From the NCBI GenBank assembly GCA_023421075.1, contig JAEZUM010000091.1, forward strand, positions 1 through 27,448: a DNA stretch of 27,448 bases. Direction: 5' to 3'. A program made the translations under genes and the position numbers. The notes under the pieces were generated by a model, which saw nothing but the letters and a program-made list of their open reading frames with translations, was not told the DNA's origin and did no database searches. Source of the DNA: Bacillota bacterium (lineage in GTDB: Bacteria > Bacillota > Clostridia > Lachnospirales > Lachnospiraceae). Positions 15,717 to 23,192 of this stretch are shown here, in pieces (positions within the stretch are counted from its first letter, which is position 1; each line of letters begins with the position of its first letter).

Positions 15717-16370
15717 ATGCTTAATAATATAGAGGCAGTAATATTTGATTTGGATGGAACGCTGGTCGATTCCATGTGGATGTGGAGAAGTATTGATATT
15801 GAATATCTTGCCAGGTTTGGAATTGAGATGCCGCAGGAATTGCAGAGCTGCATTGAAGGAAAGAGCTTTTCTGAGACAGCTGTATACTTTAAGGAACGCT
15901 TCAATATACCAGACAGTCTTGATCAGATCAAGAGTGATTGGAATGAGATGGCTTGGGAGAAATACAGTAACGAGGTTCCGCTGAAGGAAGGCGTTGTTGA
16001 ACTTTTACAGCATCTTAAGGCAGAAGGAATTCCGGCAGGTATTGCAACCAGTAATTCCAAAGAACTGGTCGAATTAATTGTACGTAAGCATGGTATTGAA
16101 GGGTATTTTGGGTCTATTCGTACCTCCTGTGAGGTTCCTAAGGGCAAGCCATCTCCGGATATCTATCTGTTGGTGGCGGAGGATCTTGGAGTAGTACCGG
16201 AACGCTGTCTCGTATTTGAAGATGTACTTCAGGGAGTGATGGCAGGCAAGAATGCGAATATGAAGGTTTGTGCCGTATATGATGAATATTCGGAGAAGGA
16301 TCAGGAGGAGAAGATCAAACAATCGGATTATTATGTACATTCGATGTCAGAGGTTCTGAACCTGAGGTAA
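15717..16370 (+). CDS. HAD-superfamily hydrolase (beta-phosphoglucomutase/phosphatase-like)
   Basis: This is a phosphatase or phosphomutase of unknown substrate. All HAD motifs are present in the 217-residue protein: motif I FDLDGTLVDS (nucleophile Asp11, acid/base Asp13), a helical cap domain, motif II IATSNSKELV, the motif III lysine in PKGKPSPDIYL, and motif IV CLVFEDVLQGV. The cap and GKPSPD resemble the PgmB/GPH branch, which also contains many low-specificity sugar phosphatases. The frame is open back to ATG 15624, 6 nt after the pseudouridine synthase stop, which would add 31 poorly conserved residues. GGAGA (15708-15712) precedes ATG 15717, where the family begins, so that start is preferred. 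Confidence 0.88.
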   Translation: MLNNIEAVIFDLDGTLVDSMWMWRSIDIEYLARFGIEMPQELQSCIEGKSFSETAVYFKERFNIPDSLDQIKSDWNEMAWEKYSNEVPLKEGVVELLQHLKAEGIPAGIATSNSKELVELIVRKHGIEGYFGSIRTSCEVPKGKPSPDIYLLVAEDLGVVPERCLVFEDVLQGVMAGKNANMKVCAVYDEYSEKDQEEKIKQSDYYVHSMSEVLNLR

Positions 16371-16412
16371 ATAGTTCAGTACATCAATTGAATATGCTAT
16401 GGATATTAAATC

Positions 16413-16439
16413 AGAATACATAATTTTTTTATGTATTCT
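16413..16439 (+). terminator. AT-rich hairpin after the HAD gene
   Basis: A 9-bp stem AGAATACAT/ATGTATTCT (16413-16421 with 16431-16439) has a T-rich 9-nt loop. The T-run lies in the loop rather than after the stem, so this is not a classical terminator. Confidence 0.35.
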
Positions 16440-16486
16440 TAACGAAGAATTAGATCATTAGTCGATCTCGGCTTGGAGGATATCAG

Positions 16487-17464
16487 GTGAAACAATTTTA
16501 TGTTCAAGAGAATGAAGCGGGGCAACGGCTGGATAAGCTGCTGGCTAAATTACTGAATAAGGCACCAAAGAGCTTCATCTATAAGATGCTTCGAAAAAAG
16601 AATATTACACTGAACGGCAAGAAAGCAGACGGTTCCGAGAAACTGGGAGTAAAAGATGAGATTAAGCTCTTTTTGTCAGACGAAACCTATTCATTATTCA
16701 GCGAAGAGGTTCAGACTACTGCAGTAGAACATGCTCTTGATATCATATATGAGGACAAACATCTGCTGATTTTAAATAAACCCTTGGGAATCCTTTCTCA
16801 GAAGGCGGAGAAGGAGGATATATCCATGGTTGAGCATGTAATATCTTATTTGCTCACAACGAATCAGATTACTCGGGAACAGCTAATCAGTTTTAAGCCT
16901 GCGGTATGCAATCGTTTGGACCGGAATACCGGTGGAATTCTGATTGCCGGTAAATCCTTACTTGGTCTTCAGGAGATGTCAAGATTGTTAAAGGATCGTT
17001 CCTTAGGGAAGTACTATCTTTGCATCGTCAAAGGAAAGGTAGAGAAGAAAGAGCGAATTGAGGGATATCTAAACAAAGACGAGAGTAAGAACCTGGTTAC
17101 GGTTCATCCTACACAAACAGAGAATTCGGAATATATCTGTACAGAATATGAACCAATCGCATATGCGGAGCATAAATATACCTTACTTCGTGTAAAATTG
17201 ATCACCGGTAAGTCCCATCAGATCCGTGCTCATCTGGCTAGTATCGGACATCCGATTCTCGGAGATTATAAATATGGAGACCAGAAGACAAATCACTTCT
17301 TTAAGGTGAATTATGATTTGTCCAGCCAATTACTCCATTCCTATCAGATGGTATTTCCGGAGATAAGAGGAGAGCTATCCTATCTCTCCGGTAAGAGCTT
17401 TACAGCCGAGCTTCCGGAACAATTCTCTAAGATTAAGAAGGACTTGTTTCAGATAGAAGAGTGA
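16487..17464 (+). CDS. RluA-family (RluC/RluD-like) pseudouridine synthase
   Basis: The enzyme makes pseudouridines in RNA, most likely 23S rRNA. The 325-residue protein has an S4 domain (AGQRLDKLLAKLLNKAPKSF) and the RluA-type catalytic core: IIYEDKHLLILNKPLGILSQ, then CNRLDRNTGGILIAGKS with the catalytic Asp145, and later TGKSHQIRAHLASIGHPILGD. The usual HRLD motif reads NRLD, as in many Firmicutes members. Translation begins at GTG 16487, 7 nt after GGAGG (16475-16479). No in-frame ATG with a ribosome binding site lies nearby. A hairpin separates it from the HAD gene, and recU follows 74 nt later. Which uridines it modifies cannot be read from the sequence. Confidence 0.92.
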   Translation: MKQFYVQENEAGQRLDKLLAKLLNKAPKSFIYKMLRKKNITLNGKKADGSEKLGVKDEIKLFLSDETYSLFSEEVQTTAVEHALDIIYEDKHLLILNKPLGILSQKAEKEDISMVEHVISYLLTTNQITREQLISFKPAVCNRLDRNTGGILIAGKSLLGLQEMSRLLKDRSLGKYYLCIVKGKVEKKERIEGYLNKDESKNLVTVHPTQTENSEYICTEYEPIAYAEHKYTLLRVKLITGKSHQIRAHLASIGHPILGDYKYGDQKTNHFFKVNYDLSSQLLHSYQMVFPEIRGELSYLSGKSFTAELPEQFSKIKKDLFQIEE

Positions 17465-17538
17465 TAAAGAACCTTAAAAAGGAATCGTTAACTGTTAAGA
17501 GTGGTTGATACAGGAATAAGGTAAAAGGAGGTGTCCGT

Positions 17539-18078
17539 ATGCCATCATGGAATTCCAGGGGATTAAGAGGTTCATTACTGGAAGAGATGATTAATTTTAC
17601 GAATACGAAATACCGTGAAAGGGGATTGGCGTTGATGCAAAAGGTACCGACACCGATCACACCAATTAATATTGATAAGGAAAACAGGCATATAACCCTC
17701 GCCTATTTTGAACAAAAGAGTACGGTGGACTATATCGGCGTGGTTCAGGGTATTCCGGTGTGCTTTGATGCGAAGGAGTGTGCGGTTGATACTTTCAGTA
17801 TGAATAACGTTCATGAACATCAGATTGAATTTATGAAGGAGTTTGAGGAGCAAAGCGGAATCGCCTTTCTGTTGATCTATTTTAAGAAAAAGGATATCTA
17901 TTATTATCTGGCCTTTGACCGTCTCTACGAATTCTGGGAGCGTGCAAGACAGGGAGGAAGAAAGAGCTTCCGGTTTGAGGAGTTGGACGAAGCTTATAAG
18001 ATACCATTGCAAACCGGTGCTTGTGTTCATTATTTACATACCTTACAGATGGATCTGGATCGCAGAGAAACTTGTTGA
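17539..18078 (+). CDS. recU: Holliday junction resolvase RecU
   Basis: RecU cuts four-way DNA junctions in recombination and chromosome segregation in Firmicutes. The 179-residue protein carries SRGLRGSLLEEMINFTN, QKVPTPITPINI, AYFEQKSTVDYIGVVQGIPV, FDAKE and HEHQIEFMKEFEEQSGIAFLLI, which match B. subtilis RecU segment by segment from memory. The active site includes Asp64 and the D/E-x-K pair. The pair reads Asp77-Ala-Lys79 here, where B. subtilis has Glu-Ala-Lys. AAGGAGGT (17525-17532) precedes the ATG by 6 nt. In Bacillus recU is followed by the penicillin-binding protein gene ponA, but no such gene is here. The his promoter overlaps its last codons. Confidence 0.93.
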   Translation: MPSWNSRGLRGSLLEEMINFTNTKYRERGLALMQKVPTPITPINIDKENRHITLAYFEQKSTVDYIGVVQGIPVCFDAKECAVDTFSMNNVHEHQIEFMKEFEEQSGIAFLLIYFKKKDIYYYLAFDRLYEFWERARQGGRKSFRFEELDEAYKIPLQTGACVHYLHTLQMDLDRRETC

Positions 18079-18103
18079 CATCATCTGGATAATAAATTAT
18101 AAT
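18075..18103 (+). promoter_or_regulatory. Consensus SigA promoter of hisZGD
   Basis: A full consensus TTGACA (18075-18080), a 17-nt spacer and TATAAT (18098-18103). The -35 overlaps the recU stop codon. The expected start is near 18110, just upstream of a large inverted repeat. A promoter this strong would normally need repression. Confidence 0.9.
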
Positions 18104-18114
18104 GTAAAAACATA

Positions 18115-18150
18115 TTAGTATGGTAGCGAATTATCACGTTACCATACTAA
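18115..18150. promoter_or_regulatory. Inverted repeat downstream of the his promoter (operator or leader hairpin)
   Basis: A 14-bp inverted repeat (18115-18128 with 18137-18150, one G-U pair if RNA) has an 8-nt centre. It begins about 5 bases after the predicted start site. No T tract follows, so it is not a terminator. A repressor operator is plausible: a TrpR-family regulator (HisR/YerC) is known for his genes in Firmicutes, and the TACTAA arms recall TrpR half-sites. The link to that regulator is inference. Confidence 0.6.
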
Positions 18151-18200
18151 AGTAATATATATGACAATATTATTATAGAAGGAAAGGCTAGGTGCTGATT

Positions 18201-19463
18201 ATGAAGGACAAATTACTACATACACCTGAGGGCGTCAGAGACATATACAATTCGGAATGTGCAACAAAATTAATGTTGCAGCAACAGCTCCATCATGTTC
18301 TCGAGCACCATGGCTTTCGTGATATTCAGACACCGAGCTTTGAATTCTTCGATATTTTTAACCAGGAAAGAGGTACTGTCGCTTCGAAGAATATGTATAA
18401 ATTTTTTGATCGCGATGGGAACACCCTAGTTCTTCGACCTGACATTACACCATCCATCGCGCGTTGTGTGGCAAAGTATTATAAAGATGAGAATCTTCCG
18501 ATTCGTTTGTGCTATATCGGCAACACCTTTATCAACAATAACAGCTATCAGGGCAAATTGAAGGAAGCCACTCAATTGGGTGCGGAGTTGATGAATGACG
18601 ACAGCATCGAAGCGGATGCGGAGCTTTTGGCCATTACGGTAGAATGTCTATTACAATCGGGACTGAAGGAATTTCAGGTAGAAATCGGATATGCGGATTT
18701 CTTTCGTGCCTTGATCGAGGAAGCCGGTTTTACCGATGAAGAAGACATTACCAATCTCCAGATTCTAATCTCAAAGAAGAATATGTTTGGTGTGGAAGAG
18801 ATCGTAATGACAAAGGATATGAGCAAGGATCTGAAGGAAATCTTCCTCAAGCTTCCGGAACTCTTCGGAACGTTGGATATTCTTTCATATGCAAAAGGTC
18901 TTACTACAAATCCTCGAGCCATTAAGGCGATTGAACGATTAGAGAAGCTTTATGATATTTTGTCGGAGTATGGTTATGAGAAGTATATTTCCTTTGATCT
19001 CGGAATGCTCAGTCAATATAATTACTATACTGGAATAATCTTTAAGGCATATACCTACGGCACCGGTGATGCAGTTGCAACCGGCGGACGTTATGATAAT
19101 CTGGTAGTTCAGTTTGGTAAGGAGGCGCCTGCTATCGGTCTTGCAATCGTGATAGACCAATTAATCCTGGCTCTCACCAGACAGAAGCTTCTATCAGAAC
19201 CGGAAGCTCAGGATACCTTAATTCTATATCAAGGAAGCTATCGAAAACAGGCCATTGCATTGGCAAATCATTTCCGTAAGGATGGTATTAATACGATTCT
19301 ACAGAAGTCGAATCAAGGCTTTCAGACGGAGGAATATACCTCTTATGCAAAACGAATGAACATCGGAGGCATTCTCTATCTGGATAATGCCGACGCAATT
19401 AAAGTGCTTGATATCGCTTCCGGAACCTTACAGTCTGCCCCGATGCAGGAGTTTCTTCAGTAA
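18201..19463 (+). CDS. hisZ: ATP phosphoribosyltransferase regulatory subunit HisZ
   Basis: HisZ is a catalytically inactive histidyl-tRNA synthetase paralogue that forms a hetero-octamer with short HisG and gives it histidine feedback control. The 420-residue protein keeps the class II synthetase fold: LHTPEGVRDIYN, motif 2-like region LVLRPDITPSIARCVAKYY, and the motif 3-like GGRYDNLVVQFGKEAPAIGLAIVID. Direct adjacency to a short hisG favours HisZ over HisS. The frame opens at GTG 18192, but ATG 18201 has AGG/GGAAAGG upstream at good spacing and matches the conserved start. It is the first gene after the strong his promoter. No T-box leader is seen. Confidence 0.94.
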   Translation: MKDKLLHTPEGVRDIYNSECATKLMLQQQLHHVLEHHGFRDIQTPSFEFFDIFNQERGTVASKNMYKFFDRDGNTLVLRPDITPSIARCVAKYYKDENLPIRLCYIGNTFINNNSYQGKLKEATQLGAELMNDDSIEADAELLAITVECLLQSGLKEFQVEIGYADFFRALIEEAGFTDEEDITNLQILISKKNMFGVEEIVMTKDMSKDLKEIFLKLPELFGTLDILSYAKGLTTNPRAIKAIERLEKLYDILSEYGYEKYISFDLGMLSQYNYYTGIIFKAYTYGTGDAVATGGRYDNLVVQFGKEAPAIGLAIVIDQLILALTRQKLLSEPEAQDTLILYQGSYRKQAIALANHFRKDGINTILQKSNQGFQTEEYTSYAKRMNIGGILYLDNADAIKVLDIASGTLQSAPMQEFLQ

Positions 19464-19507
19464 TTCGTTGTTCTTCAACGATCTGAATAGAAGAAAGGAT
19501 GATTCTC

Positions 19508-20155
19508 ATGAGATATATTACCATTGCTCTTGCAAAGGGGCGTCTGGCATTAAATACCTTAGAGGTACTTGAAAAGATTGGCATCTCCTGTGAGGAGATT
19601 AAGGATAAAACCTCCAGAAAGTTAATCTTTGTGAATGAAGAGCTTAAACTCAAATTCTTCCTGGCTAAGGCCAATGATGTTCCGACTTATGTGGAGTACG
19701 GAGCAGCTGACATCGGAGTTGTCGGAAAGGACACCATACTGGAGGAAGGGCGCAAGATGTATGAGGTGGTCGACCTCGGTCTTGGAAAATGCAGAATGTG
19801 TGTAGCCGGACCAGCTTCAGCGAAAGAACTGTTACAGCATGGAGAATTGATTCGTGTCGCTACCAAATATCCGAATATCGCGAAGGATTATTTCTATAAC
19901 AAAAAGCACCAAACGGTGGAGATCATAAAGTTGAACGGTTCCATCGAATTGGCACCGATCGTCGGATTATCCGAGGTGATCGTAGATATCGTTGAAACGG
20001 GTTCTACCCTTCGAGAGAATGGTCTTGAGGTGCTGGAGGAGATCTGCAACATCTCCGCTCGTATGGTAGTAAATGAGGTTAGCATGAAGATGGAACATGA
20101 ACGTATTACGAAGATGATTAAGGATCTGAAAGAGCTGTTACAGGAGAATAAATAA
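19508..20155 (+). CDS. hisG: ATP phosphoribosyltransferase catalytic subunit HisG (short form)
   Basis: HisG condenses ATP with PRPP, the first and feedback-controlled step of histidine synthesis. At 215 residues this is the short form, which lacks the C-terminal regulatory domain and depends on HisZ, encoded just upstream. Visible motifs are ITIALAKGRLALNTLEVLEK at the N terminus, AADIGVVGKDTILE, and the PRPP-binding loop DIVETGSTLRENGLE. AAAGGA (19494-19499) lies 8 nt before ATG 19508; the frame is open to ATG 19499, which overlaps that ribosome binding site. The gap to hisZ is 44 nt and the two are probably one transcript, matching their joint complex. Confidence 0.96.
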   Translation: MRYITIALAKGRLALNTLEVLEKIGISCEEIKDKTSRKLIFVNEELKLKFFLAKANDVPTYVEYGAADIGVVGKDTILEEGRKMYEVVDLGLGKCRMCVAGPASAKELLQHGELIRVATKYPNIAKDYFYNKKHQTVEIIKLNGSIELAPIVGLSEVIVDIVETGSTLRENGLEVLEEICNISARMVVNEVSMKMEHERITKMIKDLKELLQENK

Positions 20156-20268
20156 TCAGATTGATAGACCTTGATTTACATAATGAGGCTCAAACGAAAT
20201 CTGTAACTGCCTGTCGATAGGCTTATGAGAAGGTTAAGAGAATTCTAAGCAGAAAGGTCGGATAAACA

Positions 20269-21558
20269 ATGAAACAGATCAAACTGAATGCCGAAACAAA
20301 GAAGAATATTTTAGAGGACTTATTAAAGAGAAGTCCCAATCAATATGAGCAATATGCCGATGTGGTAGCGGATATTCTAAAGGAGGTCAGAACACGAGGT
20401 GATCAGGCTTTGTTTGAATATACCAGACGTTTTGATCAGGCTGAGCTTAATCCGAATACAATTATGGTAACGGAGGAGGAGATCAAAGAAGCTTATGACA
20501 AGATCGATCCATCTGTGATTGATGTGATAAGAAAAGCAATTCGAAATATCGAGAACTATCATGCCAAACAGAAGCAGTATAGCTGGTTTGATACCACGGA
20601 TAATGGAACCATTCTCGGACAGAAGGTTACACCGATTGCGGCGGTCGGAGTCTATGTGCCCGGCGGCAAGGCTGCTTATCCTTCTTCTGTACTTATGAAT
20701 GTGGTTCCTGCTAAGGTCGCCGGAGTAAACAGAATAGCAATGACAACACCTCCGGATAAGGATGGTAAGGTATATCCGGGAACCTTGGTTGCAGCCAAAG
20801 AAGCCGGAGTTACGGAAATCTACAAGGTTGGAGGTGCTCAGGCGATTGCAGCGTTGGCTTACGGAACAGAAAGTATCGCGAAGGTTGACAAGATTGTTGG
20901 TCCCGGCAATATCTATGTGGCACTGGCGAAAAAGGCGGTATATGGACATGTAAGTATCGATTCCATAGCCGGACCCAGTGAGATCCTGGTTCTTGCGGAT
21001 GAGACAGCTAATCCGAGATATGTTGCAGCTGATCTATTATCCCAGGCAGAGCACGATGAATTGGCCTCCGCGATTCTGATTACGACCAGTGAGGAGCTGG
21101 CGAAGCAGGTATCAGTAGAGGTGGATCAGTTTGTCGCAGAGCTTTCTCGAAGTGAAATTATTCAAAAGTCACTCGACAACTATGGGTATATTATGGTCGC
21201 AGATACTCTGGAGGAAGCAATCGATGCAGCCAACGAGATTGCTTCCGAACACCTGGAGATCATGACGAAGGATGCCTTCATGGTTATGACCAAGATAAAG
21301 AATGCAGGAGCAATCTTTATCGGGGAATATTCCAGTGAACCCTTGGGCGATTACATGGCAGGACCGAATCATATCCTTCCGACCAATGGAACGGCGAAAT
21401 TCTTCTCCCCTCTTAGCGTGGATGATTTTATTAAGAAATCTAGCATCATTTCCTATTCAAGGGAAGCATTGGAGCCGATTTATAAGGATATTGTAACCTT
21501 CGCAAATTCGGAATATCTGACCGCACATGCGAATTCCATTGCAGTCAGATTTGAGTAG
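20269..21558 (+). CDS. hisD: Histidinol dehydrogenase HisD
   Basis: HisD oxidises L-histidinol to L-histidine in two NAD-dependent steps, the last of the pathway. The 429-residue protein has GVYVPGGKAAYPSSVLMN, KIVGPGNIYVALAKK, GPSEILVLADETANP and LSQAEHDELASAILIT. The zinc ligands fall at Gln259 and His262 as in E. coli HisD. The remaining ligand regions are GDYMAGPNHILPT (Asp361) and the C-terminal AHANSIAVRFE with a histidine. AAAGG precedes the ATG. It follows hisG after 113 nt that contain only a small hairpin, so it is probably in the hisZGD transcript. A new promoter lies after it. Confidence 0.97.
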   Translation: MKQIKLNAETKKNILEDLLKRSPNQYEQYADVVADILKEVRTRGDQALFEYTRRFDQAELNPNTIMVTEEEIKEAYDKIDPSVIDVIRKAIRNIENYHAKQKQYSWFDTTDNGTILGQKVTPIAAVGVYVPGGKAAYPSSVLMNVVPAKVAGVNRIAMTTPPDKDGKVYPGTLVAAKEAGVTEIYKVGGAQAIAALAYGTESIAKVDKIVGPGNIYVALAKKAVYGHVSIDSIAGPSEILVLADETANPRYVAADLLSQAEHDELASAILITTSEELAKQVSVEVDQFVAELSRSEIIQKSLDNYGYIMVADTLEEAIDAANEIASEHLEIMTKDAFMVMTKIKNAGAIFIGEYSSEPLGDYMAGPNHILPTNGTAKFFSPLSVDDFIKKSSIISYSREALEPIYKDIVTFANSEYLTAHANSIAVRFE

Positions 21559-21629
21559 GTTATAAAGAATAATTTTTAAACCGGTCGGATGCAGAAAATT
21601 TGAATGATTTATGTACCTAGAAAAGAAGT

Positions 21630-21657
21630 TTGACATTTATTACTCTTATTGTATAAT
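21630..21657 (+). promoter_or_regulatory. SigA promoter of hisB-hisA
   Basis: TTGACA (21630-21635), a 16-nt spacer, and TATAAT (21652-21657). The expected start is near 21664, only about 20 nt before hisB, so the leader is very short and no operator-like repeat is seen beside it. Confidence 0.8.
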
Positions 21658-21683
21658 TATATAGAATGGGAAGGATGAGATGA

Positions 21684-22277
21684 ATGAATACCAGAAGCGC
21701 GGTGATTAGCCGAAATACCAGGGAAACAGAGATTAGTATGGAGTTCGCAATTGATGGAAGCGGGAAAGCACAGATTGAGACCGGAATCGGCTTCTTTAAT
21801 CATATGCTTGACAGCTTTACACGTCATGGCTTCTTTGATCTGAAGCTGGCTGTGAAGGGGGACTTATATGTAGATACCCATCACACGATTGAAGATACCG
21901 GTATCGTGCTTGGGCAAGCGATCAAGAACGCGTTAGGAGATAAGCAGGGAATCAAGCGATACGGTTCCTTCGTTCTTCCAATGGATGAGACTCTGGTGCT
22001 CTGTGCCATTGATTTATCCGGACGTCCTTATCTTTCCTACGATCTCAATTTCTCCATTGATAAAGTAGGCTATATGGAAACAGAGATGGTCAAGGAGTTC
22101 TTTTATGCAATCTCTTATTCCGCGGGGATGAATTTACATATCAAGCAACTAAGTGGCGGTAACAACCATCATATTATAGAAGCAGCCTTCAAAGCCTTTG
22201 CCAAAGCACTGGATGAGGCTTGCAGTATTGACGTACGTATCCAGGGAGTATTATCTACCAAAGGATCGATTGACTAA
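21684..22277 (+). CDS. hisB: Imidazoleglycerol-phosphate dehydratase HisB (monofunctional)
   Basis: HisB removes water from imidazole glycerol phosphate to give imidazole acetol phosphate, using a dimanganese site. The 197-residue protein is the single-domain form without the histidinol phosphatase part found in enteric bacteria. Metal-binding histidine motifs are GIGFFNHMLDSFTRHGFFD, DTHHTIEDTGIVLG and GGNNHHIIEAAFKAFAKAL. RYGSFVLPMDETL is also diagnostic. AAGGA (21671-21675) precedes the ATG. It heads a second his transcription unit. In most his operons hisH would come next, but here hisA follows after 49 nt. Confidence 0.97.
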   Translation: MNTRSAVISRNTRETEISMEFAIDGSGKAQIETGIGFFNHMLDSFTRHGFFDLKLAVKGDLYVDTHHTIEDTGIVLGQAIKNALGDKQGIKRYGSFVLPMDETLVLCAIDLSGRPYLSYDLNFSIDKVGYMETEMVKEFFYAISYSAGMNLHIKQLSGGNNHHIIEAAFKAFAKALDEACSIDVRIQGVLSTKGSID

Positions 22278-22284
22278 ATATTAG

Positions 22285-22307
22285 TGTGAAGATAAGATAT
22301 CTTCACA
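22285..22307 (+). other. Intercistronic hairpin between hisB and hisA
   Basis: A perfect 9-bp stem TGTGAAGAT/ATCTTCACA (22285-22293 with 22299-22307) with a 5-nt loop starts 8 nt after the hisB stop. No T tract follows. It may protect hisB mRNA or set the hisB:hisA ratio. Confidence 0.55.
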
Positions 22308-22326
22308 TGGTGAAAGGCAAAGGTGT

Positions 22327-23064
22327 ATGATGAAACTATTTCCGGCTATTGATATAAAGAACGGACAATGTGTAAGATTAAGACAGGGGAGTTTTCAGGA
22401 TGTTTTGGTGTATTCTGACATTCCTTTAAAGATAGCAAAACAATGGGAAGCTTGTGGGGCTTCCTTTATCCATATTGTAGACCTTGACGGTGCATTAGTG
22501 GGACATTCGGTAAATGATGATGTCATAAAAAGTATCGTATCCGAAGTGAAGGTCCCGATTCAGGTCGGCGGCGGTATACGTACCATTAAGGATATCGAGA
22601 ACAAGCTTGCACTGGGAATTGACAGAGTGATTATCGGTACCAAAGCCGTAAAGGATCCTGCATTTATTAAGGAGGCTGTTACAACCTTCGGATCCAAACG
22701 AATTGTGATCGGTATTGATGCAAAGGATGGTATGGTTGCCATTGAGGGCTGGGAAAAGGTTAGCAGTTACCAAGCGGTCTCCTTGGCGATGGAAATGAAG
22801 AAATTAGGTGTTAAAACGATCGTATATACGGATATATCAAAGGATGGAATGCTACAGGGACCGAATATTGCTCATACGAAGGAAATGGTAGAGGTTACCG
22901 GACTAGATATTATTGCCTCCGGAGGGGTATCCTCTTTAAAGGATCTTGAGATGCTGGAGGAGATTAAGGTATACGGTGCGATTGTAGGCAAGGCTTTGTA
23001 TGAGAATCGTATTGATCTGAGGAAAGCAGTGAATCTGTTTGAGCCAAAGAATCAATCCGAATGA
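22327..23064 (+). CDS. hisA: Phosphoribosylformimino-5-aminoimidazole carboxamide ribotide isomerase HisA
   Basis: HisA opens the ribose ring of ProFAR to PRFAR, the fourth step of the pathway. The 245-residue (beta/alpha)8 barrel shows FPAIDIKNGQCVRLRQG with the catalytic Asp9, HIVDLDGALVG, the phosphate-binding QVGGGIR and the second acid/base region VIGIDAKDGMVAIEGW. The second phosphate site is IIASGGVSSLKDL. Two adjacent ATG codons (22327, 22330) are possible starts; AAAGG lies 3-6 nt upstream and slightly favours the second. Its product needs HisH/HisF, neither of which is encoded here. The gene shares the hisB promoter. Confidence 0.96.
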   Translation: MMKLFPAIDIKNGQCVRLRQGSFQDVLVYSDIPLKIAKQWEACGASFIHIVDLDGALVGHSVNDDVIKSIVSEVKVPIQVGGGIRTIKDIENKLALGIDRVIIGTKAVKDPAFIKEAVTTFGSKRIVIGIDAKDGMVAIEGWEKVSSYQAVSLAMEMKKLGVKTIVYTDISKDGMLQGPNIAHTKEMVEVTGLDIIASGGVSSLKDLEMLEEIKVYGAIVGKALYENRIDLRKAVNLFEPKNQSE

Positions 23065-23108
23065 TACATACTTTGTCACTGATTTAGGCGGTAAACGATG
23101 AATTTTAG

Positions 23109-23137
23109 TTGAACTTCAATCCAATATTATATATAAT
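23109..23137 (+). promoter_or_regulatory. SigA promoter of hisIE
   Basis: TTGAAC (23109-23114), a 17-nt spacer, and a perfect TATAAT (23132-23137). The start is expected near 23144, leaving about 49 nt before hisIE. The gap from hisA is 128 nt, so hisIE can be expressed separately. Confidence 0.75.
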
Positions 23138-23192
23138 CAAGAATCAATACAATAATACATGAAGAGGAATTCTCCAGGAGGTATCAATTCAA

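Noticed and set aside
20377..20949. 190-codon open frame antisense to hisD
   Set aside because: Fully covered by hisD, low-complexity Ile/Arg/Ser-rich translation, no start signals.
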